From Ardenticatenaceae bacterium (GTDB lineage Bacteria > Chloroflexota > Anaerolineae > Promineifilales > Promineifilaceae): a DNA stretch of 64,000 bases. The notes beneath the pieces are model-generated. The model did no database searches and was not told where the DNA came from. It worked only from the letters and a program-made list of their open reading frames with translations. The position numbers were made by a program, and so were the translations under genes. Positions 1 through 8,116 of this stretch are shown piece after piece. Numbering within the stretch: position 1 is the first letter of the stretch; each line of letters begins with the position of its first letter. The DNA is taken from contig JACKCC010000012.1 of NCBI GenBank assembly GCA_020634245.1, positions 186,001 through 250,000 on the forward strand, in the 5' to 3' direction.

Positions 1-272
1 TCGCCTGTCATGGACTGGATTTGCACAGTCCGGCCGACAAGGAAGAGGTGGCCAAGCTCATCCAGACCCGCGCCGAACCGTTGGACGCCATGTCGTCCAG
101 CGTGGAAGCTGTCGTCAGTGAAACGCCGCCGCCGGCCAGCCCCTTTGGTTTTGTACTGGCCAGTGGCATCACAGCCGGATTGGGGATTGGCGGTGTTGGT
201 TTGGGCATTGTGACAGTGATTGGGCCGCGATTGAGTCGCTGGTACGGCCGTATCCGCCGCAAGAAATCATAA
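1..272 (+). CDS. C-terminal part of a membrane-anchored c-type cytochrome
   Basis: The gene runs in from before the window. The first visible residues are A-C-H-G, which fit the end of a CxxCH haem c site whose first Cys would lie upstream. A polar Pro-rich linker follows, then one hydrophobic segment near the C-terminus (about 20 Gly/Ile/Val-rich residues) and a basic tail, R-R-K-K-S, so the protein is probably anchored in the membrane with its haem domain outside. It lies 78 bp before a Tat-type ferredoxin and an NrfD-type membrane subunit, in the order expected for a quinone-linked respiratory module. Only about 90 residues are visible, so haem number and family cannot be fixed. Confidence 0.6.
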   Translation, partial: ACHGLDLHSPADKEEVAKLIQTRAEPLDAMSSSVEAVVSETPPPASPFGFVLASGITAGLGIGGVGLGIVTVIGPRLSRWYGRIRRKKS

Positions 273-280
273 AATGAGCC

Positions 281-333
281 TGGGAGCGCGGTCTGCCAGA
301 CCGCAAAAGGCGAACGAGACGTTCGCGCTCCCA
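281..333. repeat. Two-hairpin (cloverleaf-like) intergenic palindrome
   Basis: An outer stem TGGGAGCGC (281-289) pairs with GCGCTCCCA (325-333). It encloses two smaller hairpins, GGTCT/AGACC (about 290-302) and GCGAACG/CGTTCGC (310-326). The same outer-stem-plus-two-hairpins plan recurs near 54705, 56287 and 58067 with different sequence. It lies between two genes that look co-transcribed, so it may trim or stabilise mRNA rather than end transcription; no T-run follows. Confidence 0.6.
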
Positions 334-350
334 TTTACCAGGAGTTAACC

Positions 351-1121
351 ATGACTGATCATTCACCAGGCCGCCGTAATTTCCTCCTCAAGGCGGCCGC
401 CGCCGGAACCCTGACCATCGTTGGGTCCCGGCTGGGCCGCCGCACCCACGCCTCCGGGCCTGTGGGTGAAAGTCCGCATAGCTGGGTCATGGTCATCGAC
501 CAGGACAAATGCACCGGCTGCGGCTACTGTACCAAAGCTTGCCAGGCCCATAACGATGTCCCGCCCACCATCGAATGGTGCCGCGTCATCGAAGCTGGCA
601 AGGTAGGTGAGCGACAAGTGTATTTATCACGGCCGTGCATGCACTGCGACCACGCCCCCTGCATCAGCGTCTGCCCCGTCAAAGCCAGCTACAAGCGGGC
701 CGACGGCATCGTCATGATGAATTACGACCGCTGCATCGGCTGCCGCTACTGCGAAGTAGCCTGCCCCTACGGCGCACGCGCCTTCAACTGGCAAGCCTTC
801 ACCGGCGACAATCCGGCCGTGCCCGAATGGGGCGAACCGGAAATCGAAAGGCGGCCGCGCGGCGTACCCGAAAAATGTTCTTTCTGCTACCACCGCATCG
901 AACGGGGGCTGGCGCTGGGGCTAGAGCCGGGCAAAGATGTGGACGCCACACCGGCCTGCGTCGCCGCCTGCCCCGTTAAAGCCCGCACCTTCGGCGACAT
1001 CAACGACCACGAATCGGAAGTGAGCCAGCTTTTGGCTACCAATCCCCATTTCCGGCTGCGCGAAGACATGGGTACCAACCCGCACGTTTACTATTTACCC
1101 GCCCGCCGCGACGAGGCCTAG
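351..1121 (+). CDS. Tat-exported four-cluster [4Fe-4S] ferredoxin subunit (NrfC/DmsB/PsrB type)
   Basis: A 256-residue electron-transfer subunit. It begins with a twin-arginine signal (RRNFLLKAAAAG), so it is folded before export. Four Cys groups follow: CxxCxxCxxxC near residue 55, CxxCxxxxCxxxC near residue 98, CxxCxxCxxxC near residue 128, and CxxC plus CxxxC near residues 177 and 206, the layout for four [4Fe-4S] clusters in this family. GGAG lies a few bases before the ATG. It sits between a cytochrome fragment and an NrfD-type gene starting 10 bp downstream, so it probably passes electrons between the quinone-reactive membrane subunit and the cytochromes. The catalytic partner, if there is one, lies outside the window. 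Confidence 0.88.
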   Translation: MTDHSPGRRNFLLKAAAAGTLTIVGSRLGRRTHASGPVGESPHSWVMVIDQDKCTGCGYCTKACQAHNDVPPTIEWCRVIEAGKVGERQVYLSRPCMHCDHAPCISVCPVKASYKRADGIVMMNYDRCIGCRYCEVACPYGARAFNWQAFTGDNPAVPEWGEPEIERRPRGVPEKCSFCYHRIERGLALGLEPGKDVDATPACVAACPVKARTFGDINDHESEVSQLLATNPHFRLREDMGTNPHVYYLPARRDEA

Positions 1122-1130
1122 GAGGTCATC

Positions 1131-2378
1131 ATGAATAAACGATTGAATAAATTCCTCCTGTTTGGCTGGTTTGCTTTGCTTCTTGCCATCATCGGCGGTG
1201 GTCTGTACGGGGCATTTCAAGTCTTTACCAAAGGGCTGGTCGTCACCAACTTGACTGATTTGGTGCCTTGGGGCTTGTGGATTTGCATTGACCTTTCCTC
1301 CATTGCTATGGCCGCTGGTGCATTTTCGTTGTGCGCCCTGGTCTATCTGGTGGGGCTAAAGCAGTACGAACCCATCGCCAAGACGGCTACCTTCGTCGGC
1401 ATCGTCGGCTACAGCATGGCCATGCTCTGCCTGCTGATGGACGTCGGCCGCCCTGACCGGTTCTGGCATGGTTTTGTCTATTGGAATATCCATTCCGTCC
1501 TCTGGGAAGTGACGATGTGCGTCGGCCTGTATTTCTCAGTCCTCATCCTGGAGACGATGCCCATCCTCGCCGGGATGGACTGGATGCAGCGCACCTTCCC
1601 CCGATTGAGCAAGTGGATGGCCCACATCCATCATTTTTCGCCGATTTTGGCCATCTTCGGCCTCGGTTTCTCGCTGCTGCACCAATCATCGCTGGGGGCA
1701 ACCTACGGCGTCATCCAGGCCAAACCGATCTGGTTCCGGCCCAATTTGTCGGTTTTGTTCATCTTTTCGGCGGTGCTGGGTGGCATTTCGCTGACGCTGG
1801 CATCGTCGATGCTGGCCGCCCGGCTGACGCCCCGTGCTAATGTCGATGATCGGCTAATCGAGAAGCTGGCTAAGGCGTTGGGCTGGGCGCTGCTGGGCTA
1901 TCTTTACTTCCGCTTTTGGGATGCCTTTGCCATGAATTACACCTATCAGCCTGGCCGCGCCGAAGGACTGCAAATCCTGACCAGCGGTTCGCTCTCGTTT
2001 AATTTCTGGATTGGCGAGGTGATGGTGGGGATGGTCTTTCCAATTGTGGTGCTGCTAAACGGCCGTCTCCGCCAAAACCAAACCTTACGCATGATCGCCC
2101 TGTTCGGGGTGGCTGCCGGGGTGGTAGCCTACCGATGGGATGTGAATCTGGTGGGCCAACTCATCGTCTTGACCTATCTGCCGCACGAAATTGTGGCCCG
2201 CTACACCAGCTACTTCCCCTCCACCATCGAATTTATGACCGGTGGGGCGGTCGTCGCTTACGGGCTGCTGGCTTTTACCATCGGCGTGCGCCATTTGAAG
2301 GTAATTGATCACAAAGCGGCCGTCCATGCCCACGAAGCGCATCAGCCGGTAACACCGATCCCGGCCAGCACGGATTAG
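1131..2378 (+). CDS. nrfD: NrfD/PsrC-type polytopic quinone-interacting membrane subunit
   Basis: A 415-residue integral membrane protein with about ten hydrophobic segments along its length. It keeps NrfD-family features such as an early helix ending G-L-W-I-C-I-D and the stretch near F-W-H-G-F-V-Y-W. Family members exchange electrons with membrane quinones and hand them to a ferredoxin subunit like the one encoded 10 bp upstream. AGGAGG precedes the ATG. With a cytochrome c, a four-cluster ferredoxin and NrfD in one operon, the set resembles Nrf, Qrc or alternative complex III modules, but no molybdopterin subunit is visible, so the direction of electron flow is not settled. Confidence 0.85.
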   Translation: MNKRLNKFLLFGWFALLLAIIGGGLYGAFQVFTKGLVVTNLTDLVPWGLWICIDLSSIAMAAGAFSLCALVYLVGLKQYEPIAKTATFVGIVGYSMAMLCLLMDVGRPDRFWHGFVYWNIHSVLWEVTMCVGLYFSVLILETMPILAGMDWMQRTFPRLSKWMAHIHHFSPILAIFGLGFSLLHQSSLGATYGVIQAKPIWFRPNLSVLFIFSAVLGGISLTLASSMLAARLTPRANVDDRLIEKLAKALGWALLGYLYFRFWDAFAMNYTYQPGRAEGLQILTSGSLSFNFWIGEVMVGMVFPIVVLLNGRLRQNQTLRMIALFGVAAGVVAYRWDVNLVGQLIVLTYLPHEIVARYTSYFPSTIEFMTGGAVVAYGLLAFTIGVRHLKVIDHKAAVHAHEAHQPVTPIPASTD

Positions 2379-2552
2379 TGGGACGCGGATGAACGCGGAT
2401 GACGCTGATTTTCTTTATGTTTTCAACGAGCTGTGGCCGGTGTCCTCACCGAGCCACCAGCGGGCACGGTCTGGAGACCGGCCCGAGCCATTTGGGTTTT
2501 TGCTGAATCTGCAAAATCTGCGTCATCTGTGGATTGTTTTTTGAGGGAGCTT
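2379..2552. repeat. Intergenic spacer with inverted 'GCGGATGAACGCGGATGAC' type repeat
   Basis: The 174-bp spacer after nrfD starts with CGCGGATGAACGCGGATGAC and ends with an opposite-facing relative (ATCTGCGTCATCTGTGGA), giving a loose long inverted repeat. Between them is a GC-rich stretch with small dyads. An upstream in-frame start at 2433 lies inside this repeat and is not a convincing coding start. A GAGGGAG box at 2543-2549 serves the ATG at 2553. Confidence 0.5.
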
Positions 2553-3497
2553 ATGAAATTGACGAATCAACTAGATGAGCAGCAGCGATTGACGCGGATG
2601 GTGTGGCTGGCGTTAACGGCCGTACTCCTCCTGGCTGCCAGTTTTGGTGGTTACTACTACTTCGACCGCTACGTCCACGTCAGCGATACCTCACCTGTGG
2701 CCGAAAGTACGGCTCTGTTAGAAACCACCGTGCGCCAAAACCCGGATGATGTCGAAGCGCGCGTGACGCTGGCCCAGAATTACATGCAAAGCGGCCGTTA
2801 CCAGGAAGCCATCGAACAGGCTGGGCAGGTCTTGGAAGCGTTCCCTGACCATCACGGCGCGCTGTTCGTGCAGGGGCTGGCCTATGCCAAAGCCGGTCAG
2901 CCCGACAATTCCATCGAGCCGCTGGCCCGCCTGGTCGTCCTGCGCCGCCAATCGCCGATGGCCCAGACCGACAACACACTGGAGACGGCCCTTTTCTTCC
3001 TGGGACAAAGCTACTTGACCGTTGGCCGCAGCGATTACGCCATCGACGCCCTCACCGAGGCCCTGACCATCAATCGCACCGACGCCGATGCGCTCTACCT
3101 GTTGGGCGTGGCTTATTCCCAAAACGGTCAGGCTGAATTAGCGCTGTCGCAGTACCAAAATGCGGTGCGCTTTGTGCCCGATTTTGCCGAAGCCTACCAG
3201 GGTATGGCTGACTGCTACCAGCAGTTGGAGCAGCCGGATCATTTGCTGTACGCCCAGGGCATGGTGGCCTACGCCAATCACGATTTTGCCCTGGCACAGC
3301 AGCATCTGGAAAGCGCGGTGGACAGTCTGCCCGATTTTGTGCCGGCCTTGCTGGGATTGGGCTTGACGTATGAACAATTAGGTCAATTGGACGCCGCCCA
3401 ATCATTTTTGGAACGGGCCGTAACCCTGGAGCCAGACAATTTCTTGGCCACCCATGCCCTGGGACGGGTTCAACATCTTTTAACCGAAAATGGATGA
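2553..3497 (+). CDS. Membrane-anchored TPR-repeat protein
   Basis: About 314 residues from the ATG at 2553, chosen because GAGGGAG lies just upstream and because the longer reading runs through a repeat. A short cytoplasmic N-terminus precedes one transmembrane helix (residues about 16-36). The rest is a run of TPR motifs of the A-x-x-x-L-G-x-x-Y type, at least five, including a pair near the C-terminus (PALLGLGLTYEQLGQLD). The layout resembles NrfG/CcmH-type TPR proteins that hold apocytochromes or assemble multihaem complexes. Lying between NrfD and the multihaem cytochromes, it may help assemble them; this role is inferred from context. Confidence 0.75.
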   Translation: MKLTNQLDEQQRLTRMVWLALTAVLLLAASFGGYYYFDRYVHVSDTSPVAESTALLETTVRQNPDDVEARVTLAQNYMQSGRYQEAIEQAGQVLEAFPDHHGALFVQGLAYAKAGQPDNSIEPLARLVVLRRQSPMAQTDNTLETALFFLGQSYLTVGRSDYAIDALTEALTINRTDADALYLLGVAYSQNGQAELALSQYQNAVRFVPDFAEAYQGMADCYQQLEQPDHLLYAQGMVAYANHDFALAQQHLESAVDSLPDFVPALLGLGLTYEQLGQLDAAQSFLERAVTLEPDNFLATHALGRVQHLLTENG

Positions 3498-3503
3498 TTC
3501 TGG

Positions 3504-3554
3504 ACACGGGTAAACACAGATGAACACGGATTTTTTATCTGTGTTTATCCGTGT
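3504..3554. repeat. 18-bp inverted repeat (ACACGG.TAAACACAGAT family)
   Basis: ACACGGGTAAACACAGAT at 3504-3521 faces ATCTGTGTTTATCCGTGT at 3537-3554, matching 17 of 18 positions around a 15-base spacer. It forms a strong hairpin in the 80-bp gap between the TPR gene and the NHL gene, and is related in style to the repeat at 2379-2552. Confidence 0.65.
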
Positions 3555-3577
3555 AAATCAGTGTCCCATTAAAAACT

Positions 3578-4750
3578 ATGAACGAGACAAGTCAAACGGC
3601 CGTATCCCCCATCAAACGCCGCCTATTACAGGCCACATTCTTCATCCTGCTGGCCATTTTTGTTGGGTTGGTTGGATTGTTTGTTCGCTACTTGCGCCAA
3701 CCGGCCCCGCTGCCGCAGCTCATTGTGCCCCAGGCCGACATCGTTTACCCGCCGCATTACCTGTTCTCGATTTACGGCGCGCAGGGGCCGGTCGGTGTGG
3801 CTGTGTCGCCTGACGGCGAACGGATTTACGCTGCCGAAAGTACCGGCGAGCGGCTGGTACAGGTATTCAATCGGGACGGGCAATGGATGGGTGCGCTAAT
3901 CCCGCCGCGCACTCGCTCTGGCGAACGCGCCCCGGTTTATGTGGCTACGGATGAGAACGGCAGTATCTTCGTCACCGACCGTCTGCAAAGCGGCATCTAC
4001 GTTTTCAATGAGAGCGGCGCGTACTTAGACACTTTACTCGATCCGGAACTGTCGTTGAGCGAATACGTCGCCCAGCATACCGGCGGCCAATTGTCAGGCG
4101 GCAGCTTCAGCTACAACGTGTTCCAGACCAACGTTATTTATCAGGAAACGGCCGTTTCCACCGAACAGCTCCTGGCCGCCCCGGCCGCTTCCTGGGCGCC
4201 GCTGGGCATCCGCATTGGCAGCGAGGGCCAGGTCTGGGTGACCGATGTAGCCGAAAGCCGCAACTGCGTTCGCACTTTCACTCTGCCCGACGACCCGCTG
4301 TTGACGACCTGGCACGAAGCCAACAACGGCGGCACCGCTTTGGGCGACAGCGGTACTGGGCCAGGCCAGTTTGCCTTCCCCAACGCGGCCATGGCTGATT
4401 CGCAGGGGCGGTTGTATGTGTCGGATGGAAATAACGGCCGTATCTCTGTCTGGGATGCGCAGGGCGATTTCCTGTTTAATTTTGGCAGCGGCAACAAAGA
4501 AGACGCCCTCAGCCTGCCGCGCGGCCTCATCATCGACGCGCAGGATCGGCTGTACGTCGTCGATGCTGTGGCCCAAAACATCCGCGTTTTCGACGTGTCC
4601 GGCGACGAACCAGTCGATTTGTTCACCCTGGGCAGCTTTGGCCAAGATGACGGCCTGTTCAATTACCCTAACGACATCGCCATCGACGCCAGCGGCCGTC
4701 TCTACATCGCTGACCGCGAAAACAACCGGATTCAAGTCTGGTCTTATTGA
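3578..4750 (+). CDS. Membrane-anchored NHL-repeat beta-propeller protein
   Basis: A 390-residue protein with one N-terminal transmembrane helix (about residues 18-40), then an exported domain of repeated NHL-type blades. Characteristic pieces are GVAVSPDGERIYAAES, a blade ending D-R-L-Q-S-G-I-Y-V, G-R-L-Y-V-S-D-G-N-N-G-R-I, and the last blade with G-R-L-Y-I-A-D-R-E-N-N-R-I. Five or six blades fit the length. NHL propellers are binding scaffolds, and in many bacteria they are encoded beside multihaem cytochromes in extracellular electron-transfer clusters, as here where two such cytochromes follow. Its ligand cannot be read from the sequence. Confidence 0.78.
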   Translation: MNETSQTAVSPIKRRLLQATFFILLAIFVGLVGLFVRYLRQPAPLPQLIVPQADIVYPPHYLFSIYGAQGPVGVAVSPDGERIYAAESTGERLVQVFNRDGQWMGALIPPRTRSGERAPVYVATDENGSIFVTDRLQSGIYVFNESGAYLDTLLDPELSLSEYVAQHTGGQLSGGSFSYNVFQTNVIYQETAVSTEQLLAAPAASWAPLGIRIGSEGQVWVTDVAESRNCVRTFTLPDDPLLTTWHEANNGGTALGDSGTGPGQFAFPNAAMADSQGRLYVSDGNNGRISVWDAQGDFLFNFGSGNKEDALSLPRGLIIDAQDRLYVVDAVAQNIRVFDVSGDEPVDLFTLGSFGQDDGLFNYPNDIAIDASGRLYIADRENNRIQVWSY

Positions 4751-4759
4751 GGCAACCAA

Positions 4760-4790
4760 GAACCCGGATTTTTCCAAAAAATCCGGGTTC
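4760..4790 (+). terminator. Strong hairpin between NHL and hexahaem genes
   Basis: GAACCCGGATTTTT (4760-4773) and its complement ending at 4790 form a 14-bp stem with a two-base loop. The A/T part of the stem gives T residues on both strands. It could terminate or attenuate transcription between the two genes; the downstream gene has its own AAGGAGG ribosome site. Confidence 0.55.
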
Positions 4791-4811
4791 TCACAGTTCA
4801 AGGAGGATTGT

Positions 4812-5735
4812 ATGAAACGAGTCTTTCTAATTTTATTGGTGCTGTTTTGTTTGATCGCTTTCGGCGTCAATATGGCCTCGGCTAATGGCGGGCCGCACGG
4901 CGGCTTCACCCCCATGACCGATGCCTGTGCCGGCTGCCATCGTGCCCACACGGCCACCAATCCCAATCTGTTGATGGTCAACACGGATGATTTGTGCATG
5001 TCTTGCCACGGCGCGACCGGCTCCGGGGCCAACACCAACGTCGATGACGGTCTCTACCTCTCCAGCCGGGATGACGGCGCGGGCGATTTTGACGAAGGCG
5101 CGGCCAATACGCCGGACAATGCGCCGCTGTTGGGTGGCGGGTTTGTCAATTATCAGGGCACGGCCGTTACTTCAGTCCACTCCATCGATGGCAGCGAAAC
5201 ATTGGCCTGGGGCAATGGTGTCAATCGCGGCGAACTGGGCGCGCTGGCCGAAGGCATGACTTGCGCTTCCTGTCACGACCCGCACGGCTCATCCAACTAC
5301 CGCATCATCAACGAGATGGTCAACGGTGTCGCTATCACGGTCGCCCAGGTGGATGAGGCCAACAAAGATTACGACACCGAGCAGTGGGGCGCGGGAACCA
5401 GTGACTTGTGCGCCGCCTGTCACGGTGCATACCATCGTACCGCCGCCAACCAGGGCAGCACACTGGATGCCGGAACTTACACCCACCGGGTGGACATGCC
5501 CTACAGCTATCATGGCAACGACAACCCGGAGACGGTTGGTTATGCCGGCTACCATTTGCCCCTGGCTGAAACCAACACCGTCGTTTGCATGACCTGCCAT
5601 CTGCCGCACGGCTCTTCGGCGGCGATGACCGGCATCACTGATGGCGCGGGCTTGCCCGGCGAAACCAGCGCCACCGACAGCGCTTTGTTACGCCTCGACA
5701 ATCGCGGCATTTGCGAAGTGTGTCATCAGAAATAG
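4812..5735 (+). CDS. Secreted hexahaem c-type cytochrome (doubled CxxCH family)
   Basis: The ATG at 4812, with AAGGAGG upstream, gives 307 residues. A signal peptide (MKRVFLILLVLFCLIAFGV, cleavage likely after A-S-A) is followed by six CxxCH motifs: CAGCH, CMSCH, CASCH, CAACH, CMTCH and CEVCH. Several are followed by H-x-P-H-G or similar distal His patterns, as in doubled-CxxCH cytochromes. The mature N-terminus (NGGPHGGFTPMTDACAGCHRA) closely resembles that of the next gene, so the two are probably related by duplication. It probably carries electrons outside the membrane for the NrfD-ferredoxin module; this is inferred. Confidence 0.85.
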   Translation: MKRVFLILLVLFCLIAFGVNMASANGGPHGGFTPMTDACAGCHRAHTATNPNLLMVNTDDLCMSCHGATGSGANTNVDDGLYLSSRDDGAGDFDEGAANTPDNAPLLGGGFVNYQGTAVTSVHSIDGSETLAWGNGVNRGELGALAEGMTCASCHDPHGSSNYRIINEMVNGVAITVAQVDEANKDYDTEQWGAGTSDLCAACHGAYHRTAANQGSTLDAGTYTHRVDMPYSYHGNDNPETVGYAGYHLPLAETNTVVCMTCHLPHGSSAAMTGITDGAGLPGETSATDSALLRLDNRGICEVCHQK

Positions 5736-5745
5736 GATTTATTAG

Positions 5746-5774
5746 GTGACAGTCACTTTCGAAGTGACTGTCAC
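5746..5774. repeat. 29-bp palindrome GTGACAGTCACTT-n3-AAGTGACTGTCAC
   Basis: Perfect 13-bp arms with a three-base loop (TCG). Near-identical copies lie at 11964-11992 and 57940-57968, with a diverged copy at 34328-34356. Here the palindrome falls exactly where an upstream GTG start of the next cytochrome gene could be read, so that start is doubtful. Confidence 0.8.
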
Positions 5775-5784
5775 CTCCTTTAGT

Positions 5785-8043
5785 GTGAACGGCCGTCTCC
5801 CTCTCTTCCTTCTCATTCTCCTCCTGCTGGCACTGCTGCCGGTGCGGACAGTGCAGGCCAATGATGGCCCGCATGGCGACTACGCGCCCACCACCGACGA
5901 ATGCGCCACCTGCCACCGCAGCCACACCAACGACGGCCCTCATCTACTCGACTCTCCAGCCCAAAACAATGACTTTTGCTACACCTGCCACAACGGCACC
6001 GGCGCATCGGCCACCCCCATTATTTCCACGCATGGCAACGGCGATTTTGCCGGTGGCGCGGAGGCCGAGTTCAGCCTGCTGTGCGTTCAATGCCACAACC
6101 CGCACGGCAGCGACAACCTGTCTATCGTTAAAGCGGATGTCGTAATCCAGACCGGTTTGCCGACCGTCACCACTGGCCCGGTCATCTTCACCGCCCGCAC
6201 CGGAAACAACTCCTTCGACGACGGCGTCAGCGATTTGGCCAGTCGGATTTGCACCACCTGCCACAGCAACAGTGCCAACAGCGGCTACCCGATGACCTTC
6301 CACACCGGCGGGGCCAATCATTTGGGCGGTCTCGATTTTACGGGACAGAACTGCATTTCTTGCCATCCCCACAGCGCCGACAATGACCGGACCACGCTGG
6401 ATGGCTTTATGCCGGTGGGCGGCGGCTGTGTCGGCTGTCATTCGGTAGCCCAGGATAACGGGGATGGGCTGCCAGTGAACGGCCGTCGCGCCATCATCCC
6501 CGACTTCGAGAACAGCAGCCATCACGTAGCCGGCACCGTGGAGGACGATGACTGCCTGGCCTGCCACAATGTGGCTTTGCACGCATCGGGGCAGGTGCGG
6601 CTGTATGATGCTGATGATCCGCTGACAATTGTGACGCTGAACGGCCGTCCCGACACCGATCCCATCTCCGCCCAAGCCTTGGAACCCTTCTGCTTAGCTT
6701 GTCATGACAGCGACGGTGCCGCCGGATTTGCCCCCTTCCATGATGGCGCGATGCCGCCGGTCATCAACGCCGCGATGTGGGGCAGCGCCGTCCATCAAGC
6801 CGCCAACACCTGCTACGACTGCCACAGCAATGGACACGGCTCTGTCAAAGAGAATCTGCTGGCTCCCTGGAACGCCACGGCCGATGCCAGCCTGCCCGGC
6901 GACCCGCTGCGGGAAGAAGAAGGACTCTGCTACACCTGCCACGACGGTGATGGCCCGGCCACATCTGACGTCCAGGCCGATTTCAGTCTGGCCAGCCATC
7001 ACAATGTCAGTTCATTGGAGCAGGTTGATGGCTCGCAGGTGGAATGCATCAACTGCCACAATCCGCACACCGTCAATGCCGCTTATCAACTGTCCAATCC
7101 CGATAATTTGGCCGCGTTGTGGGCCGGTGACGACACCAGCTTCTGTCTGACCTGCCATGACGGCGCGCCGCCGCCAACGGTGACTTTCCCGGCGGCGACC
7201 GGAACCGGCTTCAACAAAACGGCCTACATTGGCTCGATGCATGGCCAGCCGTTGGGCGATTATGGCTGCCGCCACTGCCACGATCAGCATGGCTCGGCCA
7301 ACAATTCGCTGCTGACCGGCGCATATGCTACGGCCGATTACACTGCCTACGCTGCGCTCAGCTACCAGCTTTGCTGGGCCTGCCACGACGAGGATGGCAC
7401 CATCTGGCAGATGAACCGCTTCCGCAACCAGCACAGCCGCCACGTGGACACAGCCGATACCTCTTGCATCGTCTGCCATGACGTTCACGCGCCCTATGAT
7501 GTCGGCGAAACGGGTTTGATTAGTTTTGATTTTGCCGTGTTGAGCGGCTATGACATCGCCTATCTGGCCGGATATGATGGCAGCTCGTCGTTTACGATTG
7601 ATTTGGCGCTGAATCGGGGAACGTGTTCGATTGCTTGCCACGGCCGTACCCATACCGGTCGCACTTACATACGCAGCGCGGCCATCCCCACCGACTGCAC
7701 CGCCTGCCATCCCGGCGGCCCGCCGCTGCCTATTATCGTGGATTCGATTTTTCCGGTGGAGATACTGACTGAAACACCAACGGTGACAGCGACAATGGCC
7801 AGTACAGAAACGGCAACGGGCACGCCGCCTACAGCCTCGGCGACAGCGACGCTTACGCCAACGCCAATTTTTACGGCTACCCCTGAACCGGTGGTCACAA
7901 CGGCCGTTCCCACTCCCACGCCTCTCCCAACAGCAACGGCTACAACAACCCCAACGCCAACCAGCACTATCACCCCCACACCTGCCGACCAAAGCCATAA
8001 TCCCCACCCGCCCGGTCACAGCACCCCAACAACTACCCCTTAA
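5785..8043 (+). CDS. Large secreted multihaem c-type cytochrome, about 17 haem sites, with Thr/Pro-rich tail
   Basis: About 752 residues from the GTG at 5785, giving a compact signal peptide (MNGRLPLFLLILLLLALL, then V-Q-A). An in-frame GTG at 5746 would run through a palindromic repeat and is less likely. I count sixteen CxxCH motifs plus one CxxxCH (C-S-I-A-C-H near the end), about one per 40 residues. The last 90 or so residues carry no haem motif and are rich in Thr, Pro and Ala (repeated T-P-T-P), like a flexible wall-spanning stalk, with no transmembrane helix or LPxTG. It may be the outermost component of an electron conduit with the upstream genes. Haem binding is family knowledge; the conduit role is inferred. 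Confidence 0.85.
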   Translation: MNGRLPLFLLILLLLALLPVRTVQANDGPHGDYAPTTDECATCHRSHTNDGPHLLDSPAQNNDFCYTCHNGTGASATPIISTHGNGDFAGGAEAEFSLLCVQCHNPHGSDNLSIVKADVVIQTGLPTVTTGPVIFTARTGNNSFDDGVSDLASRICTTCHSNSANSGYPMTFHTGGANHLGGLDFTGQNCISCHPHSADNDRTTLDGFMPVGGGCVGCHSVAQDNGDGLPVNGRRAIIPDFENSSHHVAGTVEDDDCLACHNVALHASGQVRLYDADDPLTIVTLNGRPDTDPISAQALEPFCLACHDSDGAAGFAPFHDGAMPPVINAAMWGSAVHQAANTCYDCHSNGHGSVKENLLAPWNATADASLPGDPLREEEGLCYTCHDGDGPATSDVQADFSLASHHNVSSLEQVDGSQVECINCHNPHTVNAAYQLSNPDNLAALWAGDDTSFCLTCHDGAPPPTVTFPAATGTGFNKTAYIGSMHGQPLGDYGCRHCHDQHGSANNSLLTGAYATADYTAYAALSYQLCWACHDEDGTIWQMNRFRNQHSRHVDTADTSCIVCHDVHAPYDVGETGLISFDFAVLSGYDIAYLAGYDGSSSFTIDLALNRGTCSIACHGRTHTGRTYIRSAAIPTDCTACHPGGPPLPIIVDSIFPVEILTETPTVTATMASTETATGTPPTASATATLTPTPIFTATPEPVVTTAVPTPTPLPTATATTTPTPTSTITPTPADQSHNPHPPGHSTPTTTP

Positions 8044-8116
8044 TCACCTTATGGATGCCAGCCCCTCGACAGAACATGTTATAATCCTGGCAAATGTCTG
8101 AACTGGATAGATTCAT

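Noticed and set aside
4094..5038. 314-codon antisense frame across the NHL and hexahaem genes
   Set aside because: Spans two well-supported genes and their terminator-like hairpin.
5746..5784. Start of the large cytochrome at the GTG at 5746
   Set aside because: The first 10 codons would be a palindromic repeat found elsewhere between genes; the GTG at 5785 gives a better signal peptide.
7012..8019. 335-codon frame antisense to the 17-haem cytochrome
   Set aside because: Shadow of the repetitive CxxCH and Thr/Pro coding sequence; no domain visible.
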